Part shown: piece after piece, positions 1-8,655 of the stretch
How the letters are laid out: every line of letters begins with the position of its first letter
How positions within the stretch are numbered: the stretch's first letter is position 1
Assembly (NCBI RefSeq): GCF_020687505.1
Contig: NZ_JAJEQT010000001.1
Length of the DNA: 64,000 nt
From: Coprococcus_C hominis
GTDB lineage: Bacteria; Bacillota; Clostridia; Lachnospirales; Lachnospiraceae
Reading direction: 5' to 3' (one strand)
Program-made: the position numbers and the translations under genes
The notes under the pieces: generated by a model
What the model was told of the DNA's origin: nothing
The model's input: the letters and a program-made list of their open reading frames with translations, nothing else
The model's database searches: none

Positions 1-375
1 AAAGTAAAGGCGCTCGTATTAATTGCAGCACAATATAAAATGCCAAAAAAATTATTGGAAGTTCAGAATATGTTGTTTCACCTTATGCCGAATTCGGCAT
101 TCAATAAAATGGGCTTCAAAAAAGCAGATGTTATCAGCCTATGCGGCACGATGGCTGAATTAGATTTCAGTGACTCGCTGCATAAGGTGTCTTGTCCTGT
201 ATTGATCGTTTGTGGAGAGAAGGACAAGGCAAACAAAAAAACTTCAAAAGAACTTTGCCATTATTTGAACAATTCTTACTTCCATGAACTTATGAAAACA
301 GGTCATGAAGCAAATATAGAAGCTCCGGAAGAGTTGGCAATCGTGTTGCAGAGATTTTATGATAGTATCAGATAA
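1..375 (+). CDS. alpha/beta hydrolase, C-terminal part (cut by window edge)
   Basis: The reading frame is open from base 1 and ends at TAA 373-375, so this is the last 124 residues of a longer protein. The end looks like an alpha/beta hydrolase C-terminus: a hydrophobic strand (PVLIVCGEKD) carrying the acid residue of the catalytic triad, then TGHEAN carrying the histidine, then a final helix. The nucleophile elbow would lie upstream of the window. The substrate cannot be told. Codon use is AT-rich compared with the genes after 1.6 kb. Family assignment is good; specific function is unknown. Confidence 0.7.
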   Translation, partial: KVKALVLIAAQYKMPKKLLEVQNMLFHLMPNSAFNKMGFKKADVISLCGTMAELDFSDSLHKVSCPVLIVCGEKDKANKKTSKELCHYLNNSYFHELMKTGHEANIEAPEELAIVLQRFYDSIR

Positions 376-535
376 TTGCTTATACTGACTGCAGAAATGA
401 TAATGGAATAAGAAACACAGTGCAAATATCACTGGACAGATTTGTCTGATAGCAAAAATACGGCATTTTCTCGTTTTATGTCGTGTTATATATTTGTTCA
501 TTAAGTTAGTCTGTTGATGAAAGGAGGAAATTTTC

Positions 536-1051
536 ATGGACCTAAAAAAGATAGGAAGTTTTTTGAAAGAACTTCGGAAAGAGAAAGGAATTACACAAGA
601 AGAACTTGCTGAAATGCTATATGTATCTGGAAGAACCGTATCACGTTGGGAAACAGGAACTAATATGCCGGATATTAGTTTATTAGTTGACATTGCGGAA
701 ATTTTTGATGTAAGTATTCCTGAAATCATCAATGGAGAGAGGAAAAACGAGATTATGGAAAAAGAAGTTAAAGAAACCGTATTAAATCTAACTGATTATT
801 CAGAAGCGATGAATCAGAAAATAAAAGGAAGGTTATTGGTACTTACAATTATTGCGATAATAGGAATGATTGCGTTTTTGATTATTGAAATTACAGGACT
901 GGATACACCTGGAAGTGTCTATGAAAGAGTTGCAGGTGCAGGTCTTGGGTTAGATTGTGGTATTCTAATAGTCCTTGCATTGTATCTTTCTGGGATTTTA
1001 GGTAAAATTAAAGCTAAGCGAGGGATGAGAAGAAGCTCTAATCAAAAATAA
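536..1051 (+). CDS. XRE-family transcriptional regulator with C-terminal membrane segments
   Basis: The protein has 171 aa. Residues about 6-62 form a Cro/C1-type helix-turn-helix (GITQEELAE, then VSRWETG) typical of XRE regulators that bind DNA as dimers. A charged linker follows, then two hydrophobic segments (about 98-118 and 138-155), so it is probably a membrane-tethered regulator, as in many clostridial XRE proteins. A strong AAAGGAGG site sits just before the ATG. A possible promoter (TTGCTT, 17 bp, GATAAT at 376-404) lies upstream but is weak. The target genes are unknown; the hydrolase gene before it is a candidate neighbour target. Confidence 0.85.
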   Translation: MDLKKIGSFLKELRKEKGITQEELAEMLYVSGRTVSRWETGTNMPDISLLVDIAEIFDVSIPEIINGERKNEIMEKEVKETVLNLTDYSEAMNQKIKGRLLVLTIIAIIGMIAFLIIEITGLDTPGSVYERVAGAGLGLDCGILIVLALYLSGILGKIKAKRGMRRSSNQK

Positions 1052-1138
1052 TACAGCTTATTTTATAATTAAGTAATGAGAGTGGTAAATTTCTAAAGGA
1101 AAACGAGATATAGAAAACTATATAAGAATAATCAACAG

Positions 1139-1171
1139 GCAGGCGGTCTTATAGCGAGACTTCCTGCTTTT
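1139..1171 (+). terminator. intrinsic terminator after the XRE gene
   Basis: GCAGG-CG-GTCT pairs with AGAC-TT-CCTGC around a 7-nt loop and is followed by TTTT. The CG/TT pair forms a small internal loop. It lies 88 bp after the XRE stop codon and fits a Rho-independent terminator for that gene. Confidence 0.65.
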
Positions 1172-1282
1172 ATATTGTATAAATATGATTTCTTTTGCTG
1201 TAGCAAATATTGATTAAAATATTAGTAATCATCAAAAATCCCCCCAATAACAAGTAGAGGTATAGCAAGGAATTGGGTGAAA

Positions 1283-1560
1283 ATGACAAATAAGAAAAAA
1301 TCACCCAACAAAATGGAAGAAAGTACAAAAAATGATGGGGAAATTATCGAAATATGCAAAAAATCCCCAATGACAGACAAATATGTAAGGAATGATTTGG
1401 GGGAATATTTGAATTATCCGAAAATTCCCCAATATTGGAAACTGTGAAAATCCTGTGGCAAGATAAAGCTGTTAATAAGAAAGAATTCCCGGAAGAATGT
1501 GCTAGAGAACGTGAAATTATGGGGCAGGAATGCATAAAGTGGATAGAAGAAGTGTGGTAA
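1283..1560 (+). pseudogene. possible decayed small gene, two frames
   Basis: An ATG at 1283 opens a 54-residue lysine-rich frame (begins MTNKKKSP) that stops at 1447. A second frame overlaps its end and continues to TAA 1558-1560 with a protein-like composition (contains KEFPEECARE and WIEEVW). The two together could be one short gene broken by a frameshift, or chance open frames in AT-rich DNA. No family is recognised, the ribosome-binding site is weak, and the stretch is full of CCCC/GGGG motifs in both orientations. The rest of 1052-1609 holds no gene I can support. Confidence 0.25.
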
Positions 1561-1609
1561 AAATGTGGCAGAAGATGGATTAAAAAATGGGATAGAAAAG
1601 AATTTAACC

Positions 1610-1638
1610 TTGCACCTCCACCGAAAATAGTGTATAGT
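1610..1638 (+). promoter_or_regulatory. sigma-A type promoter for topA
   Basis: TTGCAC at 1610-1615 and TATAGT at 1633-1638 are separated by exactly 17 bp, with a TG directly before the -10 box. Transcription would start near 1645, about 37 nt before the topA ATG. Confidence 0.65.
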
Positions 1639-1681
1639 TTGCTTGTTTTTGAATACTAGAAAAGTATTGGAGGAATGGGAA

Positions 1682-3736
1682 ATGGCAAAAAATCTGGTAA
1701 TTGTCGAGTCACCGGCAAAGGCAAAGACAATTAAAAAATTCCTGGGTGCATCCTATGATGTTATCGCATCGAACGGACATGTACGGGATATGCCGAAAAG
1801 CCAGATGGGTATTGATATTGAACATGATTACGAACCGCATTACATCACAATTCGGGGGAAAGGTGAATTATTGGCGCAGCTTCGTAAGGCAGTCAAAAAA
1901 GCAGATAAGATCTATCTCGCGACTGACCCTGACCGTGAAGGAGAAGCAATCTCATATCATCTGATTGCAGCCCTGAAACTGGAAGGCAAAAATTATAAGA
2001 GAATCACTTTCAATGAGATTACGAAAAATGCAGTCAAATCTTCTATAAAAAATGCCAGGGAAATTGACATGGATCTGGTAGATGCACAACAGGCAAGACG
2101 TGTGCTTGACCGTCTGGTTGGATACTCGATCAGCCCTCTTTTGTGGGAGAAGATCAAGAGAGGTTTGAGCGCCGGCCGTGTGCAGTCAGCCGCTTTGAAG
2201 CTGATCTGTGACCGGGAAGATGAGATCAATGCATTTATTCCGGAAGAATACTGGAGCTTAGATGCGTATCTGTCAGCGAATCCGGCACTGAAGCCGGTTT
2301 GCTTTCATTATGCGAAGGATAAAGTCAAAAAAGAAGAACTTGATCAGGTAAAGAAAGAAATCGACGGAAAGCCATTTACGGTTTCAGAGATAAAGGTAAG
2401 CGAGAAGACGAAGAAACAGCCGCTTCCGTTTACAACAAGTACGTTGCAGCAGGAAGCTGGAAAGAAGCTGAATTTCGCAACAAATAAGACGATGCGTATC
2501 GCGCAGCAGTTGTATGAAGGTGTGGAGATCAAGGGCATGGGCTCGATCGGTCTGATTACATATCTGCGTACAGATTCGACGCGAATCTCTGAGGAAGCAG
2601 ACAAAAATGCGAAGGAATACATCAAGCAGCAGTTTGGTGAAAACTATGTCGGTGAGGCAAAGGATGTAAAGACCGGCAAGAAGATTCAGGATGCGCACGA
2701 GGCGATCCGTCCAACAAATGTGGAGTTATCTCCGGTGAAATTAAAGGAGCAGCTTCCACGTGACCAGTTCCGTTTATACCAGCTTATCTATAACCGCTTT
2801 TTAGCAAGCCGTATGGCACCGGCAGTTTATGAGAACAAGACAGTATATGCCACGGCAGAGGAACATAAGTTTAAGGCTTCTACATCGAAGGTTGTGTTCG
2901 ATGGATTCATGTCTGTATATTCGTTAGATGAAGAGAAGGAAGAAAAGACAAGACTGACCGGACTGGAAAAAGGTACAACACTTACCTGTGCAGAGCTTGA
3001 GGAAAAGCAGCATTTCACACAGCCGCCGGCACATTATACAGAGGCGCTTCTTGTAAAGACGATGGAGGAGCTTGGAATCGGGCGTCCGTCTACGTATGCA
3101 TCGACGATCACAACGATTTTAAACCGGCGTTATGTGATCCGGGAGAACAAGAATCTGTATGTGACAGAGCTTGGTGCGGCAGTCAATAAAATGATGTCGG
3201 ATGCATTCCCGGCAATTGTGGATACCGAGTTTACAGCAAATATTGAGTCGCTTCTGGACAGCATTGAGGAAGGAAAATTAGAGTGGAAGGTTGTTATCCG
3301 GAATTTTTATCCGGATCTTGCAGAGTCTGTGGAGAAAGCAAAGGAATCGCTGGAATCGGTCAAGATTGCAGATGAGGTATCGGATGTGCCTTGCGATCAG
3401 TGTGGACGTATGATGGTAGTCAAATATGGTCCGCATGGAAAGTTCCTTGCGTGCCCGGGATTCCCGGAGTGTCGGAACACAAAGACATACTACGAGAAGA
3501 TCGGTGTTGCATGCCCGAAATGCGGCAAGGATATTATTTTGCGCAAGACGAAAAAGGGCAGACTTTACTATGGCTGTATTGGATATCCAGATTGTGATTT
3601 CATGTCCTGGTCGAAGCCGTCGGATAAGAAATGTCCGAAATGTGGCGGTTACATGGTAGAGAAAGGAAATAAGCTTCTGTGTGCCTCTGAGACATGCGGT
3701 TACACCTGTGAGCGCGAAAAAAAGGAAAACGAGTAA
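1682..3736 (+). CDS. topA: DNA topoisomerase I (type IA)
   Basis: The 684-residue enzyme relaxes negatively supercoiled DNA by cutting one strand through a tyrosine. The N-terminal TOPRIM domain starts with LVIVESPAKAKTI and contains DPDREGEA, whose acidic residues bind Mg2+. The catalytic tyrosine is Tyr294 in the motif ITYLRTDSTRIS. The C-terminus carries three Cys4 zinc-ribbon modules (CDQC...C...C, CPKC...C...C, CPKC...C...C). I chose the ATG at 1682, with GGAGG before it, over an upstream in-frame ATG at 1643 because the family starts with MAKNLVIVE. topA sits next to the flagellar operon in many Firmicutes, although there trmFO, xerC, hslVU and codY usually lie between. Confidence 0.97.
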   Translation: MAKNLVIVESPAKAKTIKKFLGASYDVIASNGHVRDMPKSQMGIDIEHDYEPHYITIRGKGELLAQLRKAVKKADKIYLATDPDREGEAISYHLIAALKLEGKNYKRITFNEITKNAVKSSIKNAREIDMDLVDAQQARRVLDRLVGYSISPLLWEKIKRGLSAGRVQSAALKLICDREDEINAFIPEEYWSLDAYLSANPALKPVCFHYAKDKVKKEELDQVKKEIDGKPFTVSEIKVSEKTKKQPLPFTTSTLQQEAGKKLNFATNKTMRIAQQLYEGVEIKGMGSIGLITYLRTDSTRISEEADKNAKEYIKQQFGENYVGEAKDVKTGKKIQDAHEAIRPTNVELSPVKLKEQLPRDQFRLYQLIYNRFLASRMAPAVYENKTVYATAEEHKFKASTSKVVFDGFMSVYSLDEEKEEKTRLTGLEKGTTLTCAELEEKQHFTQPPAHYTEALLVKTMEELGIGRPSTYASTITTILNRRYVIRENKNLYVTELGAAVNKMMSDAFPAIVDTEFTANIESLLDSIEEGKLEWKVVIRNFYPDLAESVEKAKESLESVKIADEVSDVPCDQCGRMMVVKYGPHGKFLACPGFPECRNTKTYYEKIGVACPKCGKDIILRKTKKGRLYYGCIGYPDCDFMSWSKPSDKKCPKCGGYMVEKGNKLLCASETCGYTCEREKKENE

Positions 3737-3763
3737 ATATTTAGTGGTCAGAAAAGATTTTTG

Positions 3764-3792
3764 TTGAAGCATACCACAAAATATGGTAGGAT
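3764..3792 (+). promoter_or_regulatory. candidate sigma-A promoter of the flagellar operon
   Basis: TTGAAG (3764-3769) and TAGGAT (3787-3792) are 17 bp apart, each matching four of six consensus positions. A start near 3799 would fall inside the first arm of the topA terminator hairpin, so flagellar transcripts would lack the full hairpin. No sigma-28 site (TAAA, 15 bp, GCCGATAA) is visible here. Confidence 0.4.
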
Positions 3793-3830
3793 AGTTACTG
3801 TATGGGAATCTGTACAGTAACTATTTTTTT
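3791..3830 (+). terminator. intrinsic terminator of topA
   Basis: ATAGTTACTGTA (3791-3802) pairs perfectly with TACAGTAACTAT (3813-3824) around a 10-nt loop. A run of T follows to 3830. It ends topA transcription 55-95 bp after the stop codon and lies just before flgB. Confidence 0.85.
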
Positions 3831-3854
3831 AGTTTGAAAATAAGGAGGAAGTCG

Positions 3855-4253
3855 ATGATCACATCCGGTATTTATAACTATGTGAATATTTTGGACAAAG
3901 CGGCAGATGCTGCGAATCTGCGAAACGAGCTTCTGACGAACAATATTGCGAATGTAAGCACGCCGAATTACAAGCGGAAAGATCTGGATTTTGAGTCGGT
4001 TCTGCAGGGAGAACTTGCAGGGGAAAAGAATCTGAGCAAGGCAGTGAAAAAGGCAAATCAGAATCTTGAGACATTGGATGCACAGGTTTACACGGATAAT
4101 GCATCGCTTTCATATCGTCTGGATGGAAACAATGTCGATATCAATACTGAAGAGGCAAGACTGGCGGAAAACCAGATCAAGTATCAGGCTCTGGTTGATC
4201 TGATGAATCAGGAGTTTGCCAGATACAATACCGTACTTAGTTCTGGTAATTAA
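3855..4253 (+). CDS. flgB: flagellar basal-body rod protein FlgB
   Basis: The 132-residue protein forms part of the proximal rod that joins the MS ring to the hook. The N-terminus carries the rod-family signature RNELLTNNIANVSTPNYKR, and the C-terminus is the expected amphipathic helix (ENQIKYQALVDLMN). The start at 3855 follows TAAGGAGGA closely; an upstream in-frame ATG at 3834 has no such site. It is the first gene of the fla/che cluster and leads into flgC and fliE, the standard Firmicutes order. Confidence 0.95.
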   Translation: MITSGIYNYVNILDKAADAANLRNELLTNNIANVSTPNYKRKDLDFESVLQGELAGEKNLSKAVKKANQNLETLDAQVYTDNASLSYRLDGNNVDINTEEARLAENQIKYQALVDLMNQEFARYNTVLSSGN

Positions 4254-4310
4254 TGTGGAAGTATTCTGATGGATATTTCCGTCGGATGACAGATTAGGGA
4301 GGTAACAGCG

Positions 4311-4751
4311 ATGGGTGTATTTTCAGCGATGAATGTATCTGCAACCGGCATGACGGCGCAGCAGATGCGAATGGATGTAATTGCACAGAACATTGCGAAT
4401 GCGAACACCACACGTACAGAGAATGGTGGTGCATACCGCAGAAAGACAGTGGTGTTTGAAGAACAGGATACAACATCCTTTGACCATATGTTAAACGGCT
4501 ATATGTCAAACTATGAACCAAATGGTGTTAAAGTGACAAAGATCGTGGAAGATCCATCAGATCTGCGTCTTGTATATGAGCCGGACAATCCGGATGCAAA
4601 TGCAGATGGATATGTGGAATATCCAAATGTGGACACAGTAACCGAAATGACGAATCTGATTGATTCAAGCCGTTCTTATGAAGCAAGCGCAACGGCATTT
4701 AATGCTGCGAAAAATATCGCGGCAAAAGGATTGGAATTATTTAATAGCTAA
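4311..4751 (+). CDS. flgC: flagellar basal-body rod protein FlgC
   Basis: This 146-residue rod subunit resembles FlgB in plan: an N-terminal rod motif (MDVIAQNIANANTT), a variable middle, and a C-terminal coiled-coil helix (NLIDSSRSYEASATAFNAAK). Together FlgB, FlgC and FliE build the proximal rod in the periplasm-like space and the wall. A GGGAGGT site precedes the ATG. Length and both terminal motifs match the family. Confidence 0.95.
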   Translation: MGVFSAMNVSATGMTAQQMRMDVIAQNIANANTTRTENGGAYRRKTVVFEEQDTTSFDHMLNGYMSNYEPNGVKVTKIVEDPSDLRLVYEPDNPDANADGYVEYPNVDTVTEMTNLIDSSRSYEASATAFNAAKNIAAKGLELFNS

Positions 4752-4772
4752 TTGGTATCAGGAGATAGATAA

Positions 4773-5120
4773 ATGGCAATTACACCAGTGAGTTTGTTCA
4801 GTGATGAATGGACAACCTTAAACAGTATTCAATCTGCAAATTCTGCAAGCTCTGCAGAACGTGCAGATAAAAAAGCGTCCAGCTCGCAGGGTACAGCGTT
4901 CGATACGTTTTTAAATGCGGCAGTGGATATGTATAAGGAAGCAGATTCTTTACAGAAATCAGCAGAGTCTGCGGAGATGAGCTATGCACTTGGGTATTCG
5001 GACAATATCCATGATGTGGCAGCTGCTGCACGGAAGGCAAGTATTTCCCTGCAGTATACAGTGAAGGTTACAAATGCGGTGGTATCCGCATACAAAGAAT
5101 TGATGAACATGCAACTATAA
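4773..5120 (+). CDS. fliE: flagellar hook-basal body complex protein FliE
   Basis: The 115-residue protein is the adaptor between the MS ring (FliF) and the rod, exported early by the flagellar type III system. The C-terminal half has the FliE pattern: helix with YALGYSDNIHDVAAAARKA, then LQYTVKVTNAVVSAYKELMNMQL at the end (seen as a continuous conserved tail). The N-terminal third is serine/alanine-rich and poorly conserved, as usual. It lies 21 bp after flgC and 26 bp before fliF. Confidence 0.95.
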   Translation: MAITPVSLFSDEWTTLNSIQSANSASSAERADKKASSSQGTAFDTFLNAAVDMYKEADSLQKSAESAEMSYALGYSDNIHDVAAAARKASISLQYTVKVTNAVVSAYKELMNMQL

Positions 5121-5146
5121 ATTTATGCATATAGAGTAGGTATCGT

Positions 5147-6748
5147 ATGAGAGAATGGTTTAGTCAGCTACCATCGAAGATAGTTGAGTTTTGGAAAAAG
5201 TATACAAAGAGACAGAAGGCGTTATTCTTCTCGGTATTGGCGGCAGTTCTGGTTGCTGTGATCGCATTGGTTGCAATTTTAAACCGGACTTCATATGTGG
5301 TATTGTCCACCTTTGAGGATACGGCGACAGCTGCTCAGGCAGCGAATCTGCTGGAAGATAATTCGATTACATACAAGGTCAGTGACGATGCGTTAAAGAT
5401 TGAGGTTGATGAGAACCAGGTGTCACAGGCACGTCTGCTCCTTGGCGAAAATGGCATTGGAACGAATAATGGACAGTCAGATTATGACAGTCTGTTTAAC
5501 AATAGCTTCAATACGACAGATTCGGAGAAAAAGCTCAAGGCAAAGCTTTACAAGCAGTCTGAGATGGAACGGGATATTGCATCCATGCAGGGTGTGACGA
5601 AGGCTTCGGTTACAATCAATCTGCCGGAAAGCACAAACACGGTTTATGCGAGTGACCAGACTGCTTCAGTCAGCATTATGCTTACCATAAATGGTGACTA
5701 CAATCAGGAAAGCACAAATGCAATCGTAGAGTATGCGAAAACCTGTGTTGGTAATTCGGATACAAAGGCAATTACAATCGTTGACAACAAGGGCGAATTG
5801 TTGTTCTCCGGTCAGAACTCTACCACGAGTGCATCCCCGGTTATCATGGTACAGCAGCAGGTGGAGGAGTATTACAACAGCAAGCTTTGGAACCTGATGG
5901 TAAATTCGGGCGTGTATGACGAGGTATCTGTATCGGCAAATCTGGATGTGAATATTTCCCAGCAGGAGATTGAAGATATCAAATATTACTCGAATGACGA
6001 GGATGATACCGGTCCGAAATCCTCCCATTATTACTATCTGGCGGAAAATACTGATGGTACCGGTGGCGTGGTTGGTACGGATGCAAATGGTGAGGAAATC
6101 ACAGATTATAACCTGCTCGATAATGCAAATGCAGGCTCGACTTTGAGCGTTCTGCGTGAAGATTACGAGACGAGCAGTACGACAACCCGTACTGTGACGC
6201 CAGTTGGTGATGTCAATATGCAGAATTCCAGCATGGCATTGTATCTGACCCGGTATGAGAACTACTATGAAGATCAGATGAAGGAACAGGGATTGCTGGA
6301 TGGTACGACGTTTGCGGAGTATCAGGCAGCAAATTCGACACCGACAGAGAATATTAACCCACAGGAAATGGTCGACATGCTTGCCAGTGCAACCGGTATG
6401 AAGGCGGCAAATATCTATGTGGTAGAGCGGATCGTTCCAGTCTTTTACCCGGCTGAGACGAAGTCCGTACCGGTACAGAGCATTTTGTCAATCGTACTGG
6501 CTGTGATTATTGGTGGATTGTTGTTATTTGTTGTATTCCGCAGCATGAAACCGCATGAGGTTGTCGAGACAGAACCGGAGCTTTCGGTAGAGGCTCTGCT
6601 TGCGACAACGAAGGAGAACCAGACTTTGGATGATATTGAGTTTAGTGATAAATCCGCTTCCAAGCAGCAGATTGAGAAATTTGTGGATGAAAACCCGGAA
6701 GCAGTGGTGGCATTGTTACGAAATTGGCTAAACGACGATTGGGAGTGA
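5147..6748 (+). CDS. fliF: flagellar MS-ring protein FliF
   Basis: FliF (533 aa) forms the membrane MS ring on which the motor assembles. It has a first membrane helix at about residues 25-46, a YscJ-like ring-building domain (about 48-220, with TASVSIMLTI), a long extracytoplasmic region, and a second membrane helix near 442-464. The cytoplasmic C-terminal tail (ENPEAVVALLRNWLNDDW) is the segment that binds FliG, encoded 4 bp downstream. Length and topology are typical. Confidence 0.96.
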   Translation: MREWFSQLPSKIVEFWKKYTKRQKALFFSVLAAVLVAVIALVAILNRTSYVVLSTFEDTATAAQAANLLEDNSITYKVSDDALKIEVDENQVSQARLLLGENGIGTNNGQSDYDSLFNNSFNTTDSEKKLKAKLYKQSEMERDIASMQGVTKASVTINLPESTNTVYASDQTASVSIMLTINGDYNQESTNAIVEYAKTCVGNSDTKAITIVDNKGELLFSGQNSTTSASPVIMVQQQVEEYYNSKLWNLMVNSGVYDEVSVSANLDVNISQQEIEDIKYYSNDEDDTGPKSSHYYYLAENTDGTGGVVGTDANGEEITDYNLLDNANAGSTLSVLREDYETSSTTTRTVTPVGDVNMQNSSMALYLTRYENYYEDQMKEQGLLDGTTFAEYQAANSTPTENINPQEMVDMLASATGMKAANIYVVERIVPVFYPAETKSVPVQSILSIVLAVIIGGLLLFVVFRSMKPHEVVETEPELSVEALLATTKENQTLDDIEFSDKSASKQQIEKFVDENPEAVVALLRNWLNDDWE

Positions 6749-6752
6749 TACT

Positions 6753-7772
6753 ATGGCGACAACATTACATTCATCGGATATTACAGGCGTGCAGAAGGCT
6801 GCAATTTTGCTGATCGCGCTTGGACCGGAACGTTCCTCTAAGATTTTTCAGCATCTGAAGGATGATGAGATAGAGGCGTTGACATTGGAGATCGCCAATA
6901 CAAAAAGTGTATCGGCAGAATTAAAGGATGAGGTGCTGGATGAATTCTATGAGGTTTGTCTGGCACAGCAATACATTGCAGAGGGTGGTATTGCTTATGC
7001 GAAGGAACTTCTGGACAAGGCACTTGGCGAGGATCGTGCAAGAGATGTCATCGGCAGACTGACCGCATCTTTGCAGGTACGTCCATTTGAGTTCGTACGA
7101 AAGGCAGATGCAAGCCAACTTTTAAACTTTATTCAGGACGAGCATCCGCAGACAATCGCGTTGATTCTTGCATATCTTCCGGCATCGCAGGCGGCAGCCG
7201 TGGTCAGCGCGCTGGCACCGGAGAAGCAGGCAGACGTTGCAAAGCGTATCGCAATGATGGATCGAACCAGCCCGGATGTAATCAAAGAAGTGGAAAAGAT
7301 ATTGGAGAAGAAACTGGCGTCTCTGGTCAATCAGGATTACACGATTGTCGGTGGTGTGGATTCCATCGTCAATATCCTGAATACGGTCGACCGGAGTACC
7401 GAGAAACATATTATGGAAAACCTCGAAATCGAGGAACCGGAATTGGCAGACGAGATCCGCAGAAAGATGTTTGTATTCGAGGATATTCTGCTGCTTGATA
7501 ACCGTGCAATCCAGACTGTACTCCGTGAGGTGGAGAACAACGAGCTGGCAGTGGCTTTGAAGAATGCAAACGAAGACGTACAGAAGGTGATCTTCGATAA
7601 CTTGTCATCCCGTCTGGCATCTATGATCAAAGAGGACATGGAGTTTATGGGTCCTGTCCGTCTGAAGGATGTCGAGGATGCACAGCAGAAGATCGTAAAT
7701 ATTATCCGAAAACTGGAGGATGCCGGCGAGATCGTAATTTCCCGTGGTGGAGGTGACGAGATTGTTGTCTAA
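6753..7772 (+). CDS. fliG: flagellar motor switch protein FliG
   Basis: FliG (339 aa) is the rotor protein that meets the MotA stator and sets torque direction. The N-terminal domain that binds FliF begins GVQKAAILLIALGPE; the middle domain has the EHPQTIALIL motif; the C-terminal domain has FEDILLLDNRAIQTVLREV, the charged torque helix region. The family is full length. The end overlaps the start of fliH by a few bases, which implies translational coupling. Confidence 0.97.
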   Translation: MATTLHSSDITGVQKAAILLIALGPERSSKIFQHLKDDEIEALTLEIANTKSVSAELKDEVLDEFYEVCLAQQYIAEGGIAYAKELLDKALGEDRARDVIGRLTASLQVRPFEFVRKADASQLLNFIQDEHPQTIALILAYLPASQAAAVVSALAPEKQADVAKRIAMMDRTSPDVIKEVEKILEKKLASLVNQDYTIVGGVDSIVNILNTVDRSTEKHIMENLEIEEPELADEIRRKMFVFEDILLLDNRAIQTVLREVENNELAVALKNANEDVQKVIFDNLSSRLASMIKEDMEFMGPVRLKDVEDAQQKIVNIIRKLEDAGEIVISRGGGDEIVV

Positions 7773-8592
7773 TATTTTTAAATCCGGGATACCAGGCGTG
7801 CGTACGGTGTCACAGGAACCGTTTGTGATCGATGCAAACAGCCGTGTGATCGAACCGCCCAAACCGCGTGTGATCCGTCCGAAGAATGATGTACCAGAAG
7901 GTTCAGCGGAAGCAGGAGATACTTTCGAGGCAGGCATTACAGAGATGGCTGCGACGATCAATCTGGAAGAGCATAAAGAGCTTTTGGATGACGCGATGGA
8001 GAAGGCAAAACTTTTACAGGATGATGCGCGTGAACGGGCACAGAAGATTTTGGAGGATGCCAAGGCGGATGCAGAGGCAATTCGCAAAGCTGCACAGGAA
8101 GAGGGTTTTGCAAAAGGGCTCGAAGATGGCAACATGGAAGCGATGCGCCGGGCGGATGAGTATCTGGAGAAGATCAGTCGGGAACGCGATCAGGCACTTG
8201 CGCAGGCGCGGGAAGAAATGATGGAGAATATCACAGATACTGAGGAACAGATCGTGGATGTTGCGTGCAAGCTGATCCAGAAGCTGACAGGTATACTGGT
8301 CGATGATTATAAGCCAGTGATGATCTACATGATCAATCAGGTGTTAAATGAGGATGAGGATTCCAGAAAGTTCGTCATCCGGGTATCAGAAGAGAATTAT
8401 ACATATATTGCAGATAATGCGGATCGATTGTCCGGAGCTGCGAATCCGGGAATAACCATAGAGATATTCAGCGATACAAAACTACAAAAGGGGCAATGTC
8501 AGATCGAGAGTGACACGGGTATCGTGGATCTGTCCATGGACGTGCAGGTGCGGAATTTGATTACCGCTATCAAATTATTATCTACGCAATAA
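7762..8592 (+). CDS. fliH: flagellar assembly protein FliH
   Basis: FliH (about 277 aa) binds the export ATPase FliI and holds it near the export gate. A helical alanine/glutamate-rich region at about residues 75-170 (long coiled coil) precedes a FliH/YscL-type C-terminal domain (EQIVDVACKLIQKLTG). I place the start at TTG 7762, eight bases after GGAGG and inside the end of fliG; GTG 7744 upstream would sit on top of that site, and TTG 7765 is an equal alternative giving MSNIFKSG. Confidence 0.9.
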   Translation: MLSNIFKSGIPGVRTVSQEPFVIDANSRVIEPPKPRVIRPKNDVPEGSAEAGDTFEAGITEMAATINLEEHKELLDDAMEKAKLLQDDARERAQKILEDAKADAEAIRKAAQEEGFAKGLEDGNMEAMRRADEYLEKISRERDQALAQAREEMMENITDTEEQIVDVACKLIQKLTGILVDDYKPVMIYMINQVLNEDEDSRKFVIRVSEENYTYIADNADRLSGAANPGITIEIFSDTKLQKGQCQIESDTGIVDLSMDVQVRNLITAIKLLSTQ

Positions 8593-8599
8593 AGGCATA

Positions 8600-8623
8600 A
8601 TCGCAGATAGGAATATCTGCGAT
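8600..8623 (+). other. hairpin between fliH and fliI
   Basis: ATCGCAGATA pairs perfectly with TATCTGCGAT around a GGAA tetraloop. It occupies the 63-bp gap between fliH and fliI. There is no T run, so it is more likely an mRNA processing or stability element than a terminator. Confidence 0.55.
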
Positions 8624-8655
8624 TCTCTATATATAGCCATAAATGGAGCAATGAA

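Noticed and set aside
1344..1535. 63-aa minus-strand frame in the AT-rich gap
   Set aside because: No ribosome-binding site and no family; equally explained by chance in short DNA.
3737..3854. c-di-GMP riboswitch before flgB
   Set aside because: The gap is taken up by the terminator hairpin and a candidate promoter; no GEMM-type core is seen.
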